Assembly: GCF_042427575.1 (NCBI RefSeq)
Contig: NZ_JBHMFD010000007.1
Location: 359,054 to 423,053, forward strand
DNA: 64,000 bases
Reading direction: 5' to 3'
DNA from: Bergeyella porcorum
GTDB taxonomy: Bacteria > Bacteroidota > Bacteroidia > Flavobacteriales > Weeksellaceae
The position numbers and the translations under genes were made by a program. Every line of letters begins with the position of its first letter. Within the stretch, counting starts at the first letter, position 1. Shown one piece after another: positions 25,476-34,137 of this stretch. Under the pieces are notes generated by a model. It saw nothing but the letters and a program-made list of their open reading frames with translations. It was not told the origin of the DNA and ran no database searches.

Positions 25476-25838
25476 ATGGCGAAAAGAAAAAAAACACAAT
25501 TTGAAAGAAAGAAACTTACGATAGAAGACATCGTAAAGGGAAATTTTTTGTATAGAGATGAGATTCGGGCACATTATAAGTTTTTTTTATTAATCATATT
25601 CGGGTTGATGGTTATGATTTACTGTTCTCATCTTGTAAGCCAGAAGATGGTAAAAATCAATACTTTGAAAGAACAGTTTGAAGAATATAAATCTAGAAAT
25701 GCCTTTGCACAAAGCCGATTGATTAAAGTAAAAATGGAATCAGAATTAGGTAAAGAAATGATAACCGATTCTCTAATGACCTTAGAAAGCCACCCACATA
25801 AATTGCTTATAAAACTAGATAGTACCAATGCAAAATAA
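25476..25838 (+). CDS. ftsL: FtsL-like cell-division protein
   Basis: 120 residues: a basic cytoplasmic N-terminus (KRKKTQFERKK), one membrane helix (about 37-56, FFLLIIFGLMVMIYCSHL), and a periplasmic coiled-coil (INTLKEQFEEYKSRNAFAQSRLIKVKMESELG). Sequence conservation of FtsL is poor; the call rests on topology, size and its place between rsmH and ftsI. It would link FtsQ/FtsB to FtsWI at the septum. Overlaps ftsI by 11 bp. Confidence 0.82.
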   Translation: MAKRKKTQFERKKLTIEDIVKGNFLYRDEIRAHYKFFLLIIFGLMVMIYCSHLVSQKMVKINTLKEQFEEYKSRNAFAQSRLIKVKMESELGKEMITDSLMTLESHPHKLLIKLDSTNAK

Positions 25839-27816
25839 CGAATACAATATCAAGAGAAAAAGAGCTTTATGGTGGGGGAGAGGTTTTACTATGGTAGCAT
25901 TCATTTTATTTGGTATTTTTATACTTCAAATTGTTCGTTTGCAAAATACCAATGTAGAAACCATTAAAGAAGATTATATCAGCAAAAATTATAGAGAAGC
26001 CACTCTAAAAGCAGCTAGAGGAAATCTTTATGCTTCAGATGGTTCCATCTTGGCAACCACTGTGATGAGGTACGATATTTATATTGATTTTAAAGTCATT
26101 AAAGACACTATTTATAATAAGAATATCGGGGCTCTTACAGATTCTCTTAGTGCAATGTTTGGGAAGCCTCGCAGCTATTTCAGACAAAAATTTGATGCTC
26201 AGAAAGCTAAAAAGAATCAATATTATTCCTTGATAAAAGGATTAGATTTTGACCAATACGATAGAATCCGAAAGTTTCCTATCTTCGAGAGAGGAAAAAA
26301 CAAAGGAGGGTTCATTGTAGATAGAAAATACCGCAGAGAGCTTTCCACTACAGAGATAGGTGCAGGTACCATTGGTATGGATGATGAAAGAGGAAAATCT
26401 GGTCTAGAAGCTGCTTTCTCCAAATACCTTACAGGAACTGATGGAATGAGGGTAGAGCAAAGAGTCAACTCTTCTCAATGGAAACCAATAGATTATTGGA
26501 ATAATATAGACCCTATAGATGGACAAGATGTTTATACCACTTTAGACCTTAGAATTCAGGATATTGCCCATTCGGCATTGGAAAAACAGTTAATCAATTT
26601 TGATGCAGACCACGGTAGTGTCCTTGTGATGGAAGTGGAAACAGGCAAAGTCCGTGCAATGGTTAATCTCCGCAGAACCGAACCAGGTGTATATGTAGAT
26701 GCCTACAACTATGCCCTAAAAGATGCCATAGAAAATGGTTCTACTATTAAAGTCATTTCTCTATTGGCGGCAATGGATGATGGTTTTATCGATGAAAATA
26801 CTACGGTGAATGTAGGCGGTGGCTCTTGGACATACGCCAAGCAAACCATTAGCGATGGACACGGGGGTGGCACCTATGATATTAGTGATGTTTTGGCTAA
26901 ATCTAGCAATGTGGGAACTGCAAAACTCATTACTAAATACTATGGTGAGAAACCACAGATTTTTCTTGACCATTGGAGAAGGTGGAAACTCTTTGATAAA
27001 ATGGATATAGAGTTGCCAGGTATTGCTAAACCAAGAATTCAAACTCCTGAAAGTAAGAGATGGAACAGGGCTACCTTAGCATCATTATCATTCGGCTACT
27101 CGTCTAATATCAGTCTATTGCAGCTCACCACATTCTATAATGGTATTGCTAATAAAGGAACGATGGTAAAACCACTTTTCATTGATAAAATAATGAAAGA
27201 TGGGAAAATCACTTACGAAGCCCAACCAGAAGTAATGGTGAAGAAAATGGCATCGGATAAAGCTATTAAAATGATGACAGATGCCCTTACCAAAGCGGTA
27301 GAAAAAGGAACGGCAAGAAGTATCTTTACGCCCAATCTTAAAATGGCAGGGAAGACAGGTACAGCCCGTTTTGAATATTGGAAACTAGGGCCTATGAAAT
27401 ATCAAGCTTCATTTGCAGGGTTTTATCCAGCGGATAATCCTAAGTACACCTGCATTGTAATGGTCAATCAGCCAGATAACAACAAAGGCTTTTATGGCGG
27501 TACTGTAGCCGCCCCTGTATTCAAGGAAATTGCAGGAAAAACCTTCCTGAAAACCCCTCAGAATATTGATAAAGATTTATTGAAAAACAAATCGGTGGAT
27601 TTATCAGCCCTTACCAAAGCTACTCCGAAGATTAAAGTGAATAATGGGAAAATGCCTAATGTGATGGGACTGGTGGGGAGAGATGTGGTACCTCAGTTGG
27701 AAAATGCAGGCTATAGAGTAGATTATAAAGGAGTAGGAAGAGTGATGGAGCAGTTTCCATCGGCTGGAACGGTCATCAAGAAAGACCAAAAAATTTATTT
27801 AAAATTACAGAATTAA
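25828..27816 (+). CDS. ftsI: Septal peptidoglycan transpeptidase FtsI (PBP3) with PASTA domain
   Basis: 662 residues. One N-terminal membrane helix (about 17-38), a dimerisation/pedestal domain, and the transpeptidase with SxxK as STIK near residue 304, SxN as SSN near 355 and KTGT near 508. A C-terminal PASTA domain (VNNGKMPNVMGLVGRDVVPQLENAGYRV) follows, common in Bacteroidota FtsI. It cross-links septal murein and is the target of beta-lactams. Overlap with ftsL indicates translational coupling; it is followed by a repeat array rather than directly by murE. Confidence 0.95.
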   Translation: MQNNEYNIKRKRALWWGRGFTMVAFILFGIFILQIVRLQNTNVETIKEDYISKNYREATLKAARGNLYASDGSILATTVMRYDIYIDFKVIKDTIYNKNIGALTDSLSAMFGKPRSYFRQKFDAQKAKKNQYYSLIKGLDFDQYDRIRKFPIFERGKNKGGFIVDRKYRRELSTTEIGAGTIGMDDERGKSGLEAAFSKYLTGTDGMRVEQRVNSSQWKPIDYWNNIDPIDGQDVYTTLDLRIQDIAHSALEKQLINFDADHGSVLVMEVETGKVRAMVNLRRTEPGVYVDAYNYALKDAIENGSTIKVISLLAAMDDGFIDENTTVNVGGGSWTYAKQTISDGHGGGTYDISDVLAKSSNVGTAKLITKYYGEKPQIFLDHWRRWKLFDKMDIELPGIAKPRIQTPESKRWNRATLASLSFGYSSNISLLQLTTFYNGIANKGTMVKPLFIDKIMKDGKITYEAQPEVMVKKMASDKAIKMMTDALTKAVEKGTARSIFTPNLKMAGKTGTARFEYWKLGPMKYQASFAGFYPADNPKYTCIVMVNQPDNNKGFYGGTVAAPVFKEIAGKTFLKTPQNIDKDLLKNKSVDLSALTKATPKIKVNNGKMPNVMGLVGRDVVPQLENAGYRVDYKGVGRVMEQFPSAGTVIKKDQKIYLKLQN

Positions 27817-27901
27817 TGAATGGTTTGATGGTTGTTGGTGGAATCAATAAGATTGGGCTTTAGCCCATTCACAAAAGAGAAATAAACAAAAGGCTTTAGC
27901 C
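27817..27901. repeat. GGCTTTAGCC-type dispersed repeats
   Basis: GGGCT-TT-AGCCC at 27855-27866 and GGCTTTAGCC at 27892-27901, related to GGCTAAAGCC near 19760. A GGTTGTTGGTGG patch at 27829-27840 belongs to the other dispersed repeat class. Confidence 0.5.
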
Positions 27902-28111
27902 AAAATCATTTTGGTGCAACAGAAAATGAAGTAGGTACAGAGCAAAATCGACTCGGGACAAGACAAAATAGGGTAGGTGCAGACCAACATCGTGTCGGTA
28001 CAATAGAAAATGAAGTAGGTACAGAGCGAAATCGCCTCGGTATAAGGCAAAATAGAGTAGGTATAGACCAACATCGTGTCGGTACAATGTAAAATGAAAT
28101 AGGTACAATAC
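27902..28111. repeat. Ten-unit 21-bp tandem array with 84-bp higher-order structure
   Basis: Ten consecutive 21-bp units of consensus AAAATnGnnTnGGTACA plus four bases. Units 2-5 (27923-28006) and 6-9 (28007-28090) form two 84-bp blocks matching at 74 of 84 positions; units 2 and 6 are identical. Unit types alternate TAGGT and TCGGT. It lies between ftsI and murE. Minus-strand ORFs through it merely repeat and are judged spurious. Confidence 0.95.
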
Positions 28112-28144
28112 ATATTAAGTATTGAAAAAATTAAAATAAAAAAA

Positions 28145-29605
28145 ATGAACCTCAATATCATATTAAATAAAATACCATTACTGGAAGTCATTGGCTTGTT
28201 GGATATAGAAATTTCCAACATCGCTTTTGATAGCCGAAAGATAACCACAGATGGGCTTTATATCGCTGTGAAAGGCACCGCAACCGATGGGCATCAGTTC
28301 ATCTCTTCTGCAATAGAAAGCGGAGCCAAAGTGGTGGTTTGCGAAACGCTTCCCGAGGTTTTGGTGGAAAATATCACATATATTCAAGTGAAAGATTCCA
28401 ACCACGCATTGGGGCAAATTGCCAGTAATTTCTACGGAAATCCTTCCGAGAAATTGAGTTTGGTAGGCGTTACAGGGACTAATGGGAAGACTTCTGTATC
28501 CACGCTGTTGTTTGAGGTGTTCAAAAATTTGGGCTATCCATCGGCACTCATTTCCACGGTGGAATATCGCATCGTAGATGAGGTTTTGCCTTCCACGCAT
28601 ACCACGCCAGACATCATCACACTGAATAAAATCTTAGCTCAAGCGGTGGAAAAAGGTTGTGAATATGCCTTTATGGAGGTGAGTTCGCACGGCATCCATC
28701 AGGGGAGAATCAATGGGCTAAATTTCAAAGTGGCAGGATTTACCAACCTCACACACGACCATCTCGACTACCATAAAACCTTTTTGGAATACCTCAATAC
28801 CAAAAAGAAATTCTTCGATGATTTGCCAGAAACTGCCATTGCTATCACCAATATTGATGATAAAAACGGACTGGTAATGTTGCAAAATACTAAAGCCACT
28901 AAGAAAACCTACGCCCAAAAAACTTTGGCAGATTACCACGGGAAACTTTTGGAAGTGGATTTCAACGGAATGCTCCTTAACTTTAATGGAAAAGAAGTTT
29001 GGACAACGCTTACGGGGAAGTTCAATGTTTATAATTTGCTTTTGGTTTTTGCGATAGCCCAAGAATTAGGCTTTGAAGAAACGGAAATCCTTACCGCTAT
29101 TTCTAAATTAAAACGCGTAAATGGACGCTTTGAAACCTTTAAGTCTGATGGAGGTATTGTCTTCGTAGTAGATTATGCCCACACGCCAGACGCATTGGAA
29201 AATATTTTGGATTCCATCAACGAAATCCGAACCAAAAACGAAAGGCTCATCACGGTATTTGGTTGTGGTGGCGACCGCGACCGTGAGAAACGCCCCGAAA
29301 TGGGAAAAGTAGCCACTCAGAAATCTACCCTTGCCATTATCACTTCCGATAATCCAAGAACGGAAGACTCAACGGTGATTATTAAGGAGATAGAAGCAGG
29401 TGTGGAAGCTCAGAATTTTAGCAAATACACCACTATTCCCGATAGAAAGGAGGCGATAAAGATGGCAATAAAATTTGCCGAACCTCGGGACATTGTCCTC
29501 GTAGCAGGAAAAGGTCACGAAACCTATCAGGAAATCAACGGTGTAAGACACCATTTTGATGATAAGGAAGTGATAGAGGAACTTTGGAAAGCGATGAGTA
29601 AGTAA
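28145..29605 (+). CDS. murE: UDP-MurNAc-tripeptide synthetase
   Basis: 486 residues. ATP loop GTNGKTSVSTLL near residue 111, carbamylated-Lys region, and the substrate signature DNPR (SDNPRTED, about 401), which marks meso-diaminopimelate-adding enzymes. It adds the third amino acid of the murein stem peptide in the cytoplasm. The start follows a 21-bp repeat array and an A-rich stretch; no TAnnTTTG box is obvious, so it may depend on readthrough from ftsI. Confidence 0.96.
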   Translation: MNLNIILNKIPLLEVIGLLDIEISNIAFDSRKITTDGLYIAVKGTATDGHQFISSAIESGAKVVVCETLPEVLVENITYIQVKDSNHALGQIASNFYGNPSEKLSLVGVTGTNGKTSVSTLLFEVFKNLGYPSALISTVEYRIVDEVLPSTHTTPDIITLNKILAQAVEKGCEYAFMEVSSHGIHQGRINGLNFKVAGFTNLTHDHLDYHKTFLEYLNTKKKFFDDLPETAIAITNIDDKNGLVMLQNTKATKKTYAQKTLADYHGKLLEVDFNGMLLNFNGKEVWTTLTGKFNVYNLLLVFAIAQELGFEETEILTAISKLKRVNGRFETFKSDGGIVFVVDYAHTPDALENILDSINEIRTKNERLITVFGCGGDRDREKRPEMGKVATQKSTLAIITSDNPRTEDSTVIIKEIEAGVEAQNFSKYTTIPDRKEAIKMAIKFAEPRDIVLVAGKGHETYQEINGVRHHFDDKEVIEELWKAMSK

Positions 29606-29673
29606 TGATTGAATGATTTAAATAATTAAAAGATTTAAAATTCTTTTGTTTTAGAAATTTAAAATGAAATCTT

Positions 29674-30048
29674 ATGACTAAAAACTTTGAAGATTTTCCT
29701 GTTTATCAGAAATCAATGGATTTGGTAGAAAAGGTATTTGAGTTTTTAAATCAATCGGATTTTAAGACAGAATTTGAATTTGTTAATCAATTAAAACGAG
29801 CAGTGATATCTATTACAAATAATATAGCAGAAGGCTCGGAATATAACAATAATCGTCAGTTTATTAGATTTTTAAAGATAGCAAAAGGGAGTTGTGGAGA
29901 AGCAAGAAACTTAATGCTAATTAGCAAAAGACTAAAGTGGGGAGAAAATGAACTGCGAGAAAACATTATAAACGAAACAATAAAAATATCGATACAATTA
30001 TCAAACTTTATAAAATATTTAGGCGATAATTTGGAAAGAAAAAAATAA
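29674..30048 (+). CDS. Four-helix-bundle protein (S23/IVP family)
   Basis: 124 residues matching the family first found within intervening sequences of 23S rRNA genes: FEDFPVYQKSMDLVEKVFEFL, QLKRAVISITNNIAEGSEYNNNRQFIRFLKIAKGSCGEARNLM (the IAEGS signature) and LSNFIKYL. Forms helical bundles and pentamers in known structures; the role is uncertain. Its placement between murE and mraY is unusual for the dcw cluster. It is AT-richer than its neighbours, which suggests acquisition. Confidence 0.88.
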   Translation: MTKNFEDFPVYQKSMDLVEKVFEFLNQSDFKTEFEFVNQLKRAVISITNNIAEGSEYNNNRQFIRFLKIAKGSCGEARNLMLISKRLKWGENELRENIINETIKISIQLSNFIKYLGDNLERKK

Positions 30049-30093
30049 GAATTGAAAAAAATAAGTTGAATCATTAAATAAGTTAAATTAAAA

Positions 30094-31332
30094 ATGTTAT
30101 ACTATCTATATGAATATTTAACGGCTAACGGAATCCATATTCCAGGGCTTAATTTATTGAGATACATCTCATTTCGTGCGGGGATGGCGGTTCTATTTTC
30201 ATTATGGATTGCCTTGGTGTATGGTAAGAAAATCATCACTTTCCTTAGACGAAAACAAATGGGAGAGCTGGTAAGAGACCTCGGTCTTGATGGGCAAAAG
30301 CAAAAAGAAGGTACACCTACTATGGGAGGGCTTATCATCATCATTGCCACATTGGTTCCTGTTTTATTATTCACCAAAATCACCAATATTTATATCATTC
30401 TCTTGGTGGTTTCCGTAATTTGGATGGGAGCAATAGGCTTTATAGACGATTATCTGAAGAAAATTAAGAAGAATAAAGATGGCTTGAGTGGCAAGTTTAA
30501 AGTGATTGGTCAGGTAGGTTTAGGGCTTATCGTAGGTGTAACAATGTACTTTCACAAGGATGTTACCATTAAGCGTGAGTATCTGGATAATGCTACACCT
30601 CAGACTACGGCGGTTCAAAAATTCTCTTCCGAAGAGAAGGCGGTAATATCTACCGTTCCTTTTGTGAAAAACAATGAGTTTGATTACAGCAAAATCCTCT
30701 TTTGGATGGATGAGCAAGAAGCCGAAGAATGGGCGTGGGTGGTCTTTATCCCGATCGTTATTTTCATTGTAACGGCGGTGTCCAATGGAGCTAATATTAC
30801 CGATGGTATAGATGGTCTGGCAGCAGGAACCAGTGCCGTAATATTGCTTACGCTGGCGTTCTTTGCGTATGTTTCGGGGAACATCATCTTTGCAGATTAT
30901 CTCAATATAATGTTCCTTCCCAATATGGGAGAAACCACCATTTTCGTAGTGGCTATGGTGGGAGCGGTGATAGGGTTCTTTTGGTACAATACCTATCCAG
31001 CACAAGTATTTATGGGCGATACGGGGAGTTTAATGCTCGGTGGAGTGATTGCTGTTTTGGCGATTATTCTGAGAAAAGAATTGCTAATCCCCGTGCTTTG
31101 TGGTATTTTCTTGATAGAAAATCTTTCGGTGGTATTGCAAGTAGCGGTTTTCAAATACAGAAAGAAAAAATACGGTTTGGAATACGCTCAGAACAACCGT
31201 CTATTTAAGATGTCGCCTCTACATCATCACTATCAGAAAAGTGGTTATCACGAGAGTAAGATTGTGAATAGAATGATTATCATCGGGGTAATGCTGGCTA
31301 TTATTTGTTTGATAACTTTGAAAGTGAGGTAA
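30094..31332 (+). CDS. mraY: Phospho-MurNAc-pentapeptide transferase
   Basis: 412 residues, about ten membrane helices. Landmarks are KEGTPTMGG (about residue 71), DDYLKKIKKNKDGLSGKFK (about 117), NGANITDGIDGLAAG (catalytic Asp region, about 232), FMGDTGSLMLGG and the cytoplasmic HHHYQKSG loop. A loop insert of about 50 residues (DVTIKREYLDNATPQTTAV...) is typical of Bacteroidota MraY. It makes lipid I in the inner membrane. Confidence 0.97.
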   Translation: MLYYLYEYLTANGIHIPGLNLLRYISFRAGMAVLFSLWIALVYGKKIITFLRRKQMGELVRDLGLDGQKQKEGTPTMGGLIIIIATLVPVLLFTKITNIYIILLVVSVIWMGAIGFIDDYLKKIKKNKDGLSGKFKVIGQVGLGLIVGVTMYFHKDVTIKREYLDNATPQTTAVQKFSSEEKAVISTVPFVKNNEFDYSKILFWMDEQEAEEWAWVVFIPIVIFIVTAVSNGANITDGIDGLAAGTSAVILLTLAFFAYVSGNIIFADYLNIMFLPNMGETTIFVVAMVGAVIGFFWYNTYPAQVFMGDTGSLMLGGVIAVLAIILRKELLIPVLCGIFLIENLSVVLQVAVFKYRKKKYGLEYAQNNRLFKMSPLHHHYQKSGYHESKIVNRMIIIGVMLAIICLITLKVR

Positions 31333-31383
31333 GGGGTCTATTAAAGATGAAATAAAAATTTTCAATCATTAAATTTTAATAAA

Positions 31384-32715
31384 ATGAAAATAGCAATTTT
31401 AGGCGGTGGAGAAAGCGGATTTGGAGCAGCTTATTTAGCCAAGAAAAAAGGTCTGGAAGTCTTTCTTTCGGACAAGGGAGAAATTCGCCCTCAGTACAAA
31501 ACGCTATTGCAAATGCACGATATAGAATTTGAAGAAGGCTCTCACGATGAAACCCGCATTCTCTCTGCAGATTGGGTCATCAAAAGTCCTGGAATTCCTA
31601 AAAAGGCAGATTTGATTCAGAAAATCAAGCAAAAAGGCATTCGCTTATCTTCCGAGATAGAATTTGCAGCAGAGTTTACCGATGCCAAAATCATTGCCAT
31701 CACGGGAAGTAATGGGAAAACTACCACCACATCGCTCATCTATCATATATTAAAAAATGACGGATTGAATGTTGGCTTAGGCGGTAACATCGGTACCAGT
31801 TTTGCCAAGCAGGTTGCAGAGGAAAATTATGATTATTATGTATTGGAAGTCAGTAGCTTTCAGTTAGATGATATTCAGAATTTCCGTCCGTATATCTCGC
31901 TTTTGCTCAATCTTTCGCCAGACCACCTAGACCAATACAATTACAACTACGAGGAATACGCTTTAGCCAAATTCAGAATTGCTGAAAATCAGGAAAATGA
32001 TAATTTTTTCATCTATAATAAAGATGATGAAATGAGCCGAAGCCTTCTCGAAAAAATAGAAATTAAAGCCAAAAAACTGCCTTTTTCATTAGATGAAAAA
32101 CTAGATGAAGGAGCTTATGCTACAGAAGATAAGATTTTTGTAAAGTTACAAGAGGAGTTTTCTATGAAAATAGAGGAGCTATCCATTGTAGGAAAACACA
32201 ATGTTGCCAATAGTTTGGCAGCGAGTATTGCGGGTAAATTGCTCAATATCAGTAATGAAAGTATTAGAAAATCCTTGATGACATTTCAGGCGGTGGAGCA
32301 TAGGTTGGAGCAGTTTGCAGAGATTGATGGTGTGAAATACATCAATGATAGCAAGGCAACCAATGTAAATGCCACTTATTACGCTCTTGAAAGTATGAAA
32401 ACCCCAACGGTTTGGATTGTAGGTGGCGTGGATAAAGGTAACGATTATACGGAGATAGAAGATTTGGTAAAACGAAAAGTAAAAGCCATTGTTTGTTTAG
32501 GATTAGACAATGATAAGATTATCGAATTTTTCCGAGATAAGAAAGAACTGATTTATAACACTTCTACTCTGGAAGAATGCGTAAAAATAGCCAAAACCGT
32601 AGCCGAAAAAGGCGATGCGGTATTGCTATCCCCGTGCTGTGCGAGTTTTGATTTGTTCGATAACTACGAGGATAGAGGCAGAAAATTTAAAGCAGAGGTG
32701 CTGAAATCAATATAA
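31384..32715 (+). CDS. murD: UDP-MurNAc-L-alanine:D-glutamate ligase
   Basis: 443 residues. N-terminal Rossmann-like ILGGGESGFGAAYLAKKKGLEVFLSD, ATP loop ITGSNGKTTTTSL near residue 108, EVSSFQLDDI, and the C-terminal FNDSKATN-type motif (INDSKATNVNAT). Adds D-Glu to the murein precursor. Full length; between mraY and ftsW with short spacers (51 and 27 bp), consistent with one operon. Confidence 0.97.
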   Translation: MKIAILGGGESGFGAAYLAKKKGLEVFLSDKGEIRPQYKTLLQMHDIEFEEGSHDETRILSADWVIKSPGIPKKADLIQKIKQKGIRLSSEIEFAAEFTDAKIIAITGSNGKTTTTSLIYHILKNDGLNVGLGGNIGTSFAKQVAEENYDYYVLEVSSFQLDDIQNFRPYISLLLNLSPDHLDQYNYNYEEYALAKFRIAENQENDNFFIYNKDDEMSRSLLEKIEIKAKKLPFSLDEKLDEGAYATEDKIFVKLQEEFSMKIEELSIVGKHNVANSLAASIAGKLLNISNESIRKSLMTFQAVEHRLEQFAEIDGVKYINDSKATNVNATYYALESMKTPTVWIVGGVDKGNDYTEIEDLVKRKVKAIVCLGLDNDKIIEFFRDKKELIYNTSTLEECVKIAKTVAEKGDAVLLSPCCASFDLFDNYEDRGRKFKAEVLKSI

Positions 32716-32742
32716 AAAACAAAAGAAAATATTACCACAACA

Positions 32743-33987
32743 ATGAGCGGTATCCAAGTAAAAGAAAATAAAAAAAATGAGTTTCTAAAAGGAGATAAAG
32801 TCCTCTGGATTTTGATTATCATCATCTCTGGATTTTCCATTATGCCTGTATATTCGGCAAGTTCCAATTTGGAGTATATCGTGAACAATGGCACTACAAT
32901 AGGTCATTTGTTCAAGCATATATTTTTCATCATCTTAGGGCTAGGTTTGGTACGGGGCATTGGAATTATTAAGTATGAGTATATCGGTAAGTTTAGTATC
33001 ATTTTCCTTCTCATTTCTGTTGTATTCCTCCTTATCACAATGTTTTCTGGGCAGACTATAGATGGTGCTAGTGCTTCCCGCTGGCTTAAGATTCCTGGAA
33101 CGCCATTTTCTTTCCAGCCTTCATCCTTTGCTTTTCTTACACTTATTATCTATCTATGCAGGTATCTAACCAAGAAAATAGAGAGAGAGAGGTTACCAAT
33201 AGAGAATGTAATGTATATATTTGGTCCTATATTGTTGGTTTTTCTTTTAGTAGGAAAAGACAATGGCTCCACAGCCGTTATGATTATGGCGGTTTCCATT
33301 GCTGTTTTAGCATTTGGCCAGCTCAATTGGAAATACATTACAGGGTTTATTGCTACAGCAGTAATGGCAGGGGGAATGTTTATCTTGATAGCACTCAATA
33401 CCAATATGCTGGGAGGCAACCGTGTGCATACTTGGATGAGTCGTATAGAAACCTTTACTTCGTCTAAACAATCCACTTCAGAAGTAGAGACCGAGGTAAT
33501 GAAAGCCAAAAATTATCAGGTGATGCAGGCAAAAGCAGCCATTGTTCACGGAGGTATTACGGGCATAGGGCCAGGTAAAAGTGCCCTGAAACAGATGCTT
33601 CCGCAGTCGGCATCAGATTTTATTTTCGCCATTATTATAGAAGAATACGGTTTGCTAGGGGCGGTGTTCCTTATAGGGGCTTATTTCATAATGATTATTC
33701 GGATTGTGATTATTGCCAGTAAAATGCCTGCTTTCTTTGGTTCTTTGCTGGTATTAGCAATGGGATTAATGTTTTTCGTACAGTTATCGGTAAACATTGC
33801 CGTAGCGGTCAATCTCATCCCTGTTACGGGGCAACCTTTACCATTGATAAGCTATGGGGGAACTTCTATGTTGGTAACATATATACAATTGGGTATTGTT
33901 CTCAATGTAAGCTCTAGAATCCAAGTATTAGATGAAGAAGGGATAGGGAAGAAGCAAAGTATAGAAGAGATTAATGATATTGCGTAA
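32743..33987 (+). CDS. ftsW: Lipid II polymerase FtsW (SEDS family)
   Basis: 414 residues with about ten membrane helices. SEDS landmarks are GASASRWLKIPGTPFSFQPSSFA (about 107-130, containing the W-K/R and the catalytic Asp environment in other members) and the C-terminal PVTGQPLPLISYGGTSML (about 362-380). It polymerises septal glycan with FtsI. A strong terminator follows, separating ftsW from murG. Confidence 0.95.
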   Translation: MSGIQVKENKKNEFLKGDKVLWILIIIISGFSIMPVYSASSNLEYIVNNGTTIGHLFKHIFFIILGLGLVRGIGIIKYEYIGKFSIIFLLISVVFLLITMFSGQTIDGASASRWLKIPGTPFSFQPSSFAFLTLIIYLCRYLTKKIERERLPIENVMYIFGPILLVFLLVGKDNGSTAVMIMAVSIAVLAFGQLNWKYITGFIATAVMAGGMFILIALNTNMLGGNRVHTWMSRIETFTSSKQSTSEVETEVMKAKNYQVMQAKAAIVHGGITGIGPGKSALKQMLPQSASDFIFAIIIEEYGLLGAVFLIGAYFIMIIRIVIIASKMPAFFGSLLVLAMGLMFFVQLSVNIAVAVNLIPVTGQPLPLISYGGTSMLVTYIQLGIVLNVSSRIQVLDEEGIGKKQSIEEINDIA

Positions 33988-34035
33988 TGATTTTTCCTCG
34001 AGGTTTAAAGTTGGAATAGATTTTTACTAGGAAGA

Positions 34036-34098
34036 AAAAAGCCCGCCTGCTTTTGCTTAAAACCTCGCCTGCTTTTTGAAAAAGGTGGCGGGCTTTTT
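34036..34098. terminator. Strong bidirectional terminator between ftsW and murG
   Basis: AAAAAGCCCGCC (34036-34047) and GGCGGGCTTTTT (34087-34098) form a perfect 12-bp stem. The loop has a near-duplicate CGCCTGCTTTT (34045-34055 and about 34064-34075). It would divide the dcw operon in two. Confidence 0.82.
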
Positions 34099-34137
34099 GC
34101 CAAAACCTTTAGAGCTTTTTTAGAATAAGATTTAATA

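Noticed and set aside
27902..28111. CRISPR array
   Set aside because: Units are contiguous 21-mers with no unique spacers, and there are no cas genes in the window.
27844..28248. Minus-strand ORFs of 134 and 70 codons across the ftsI-murE spacer
   Set aside because: They are translations of a 21-bp tandem array in different frames and run into murE; any frame without stops would look like this.
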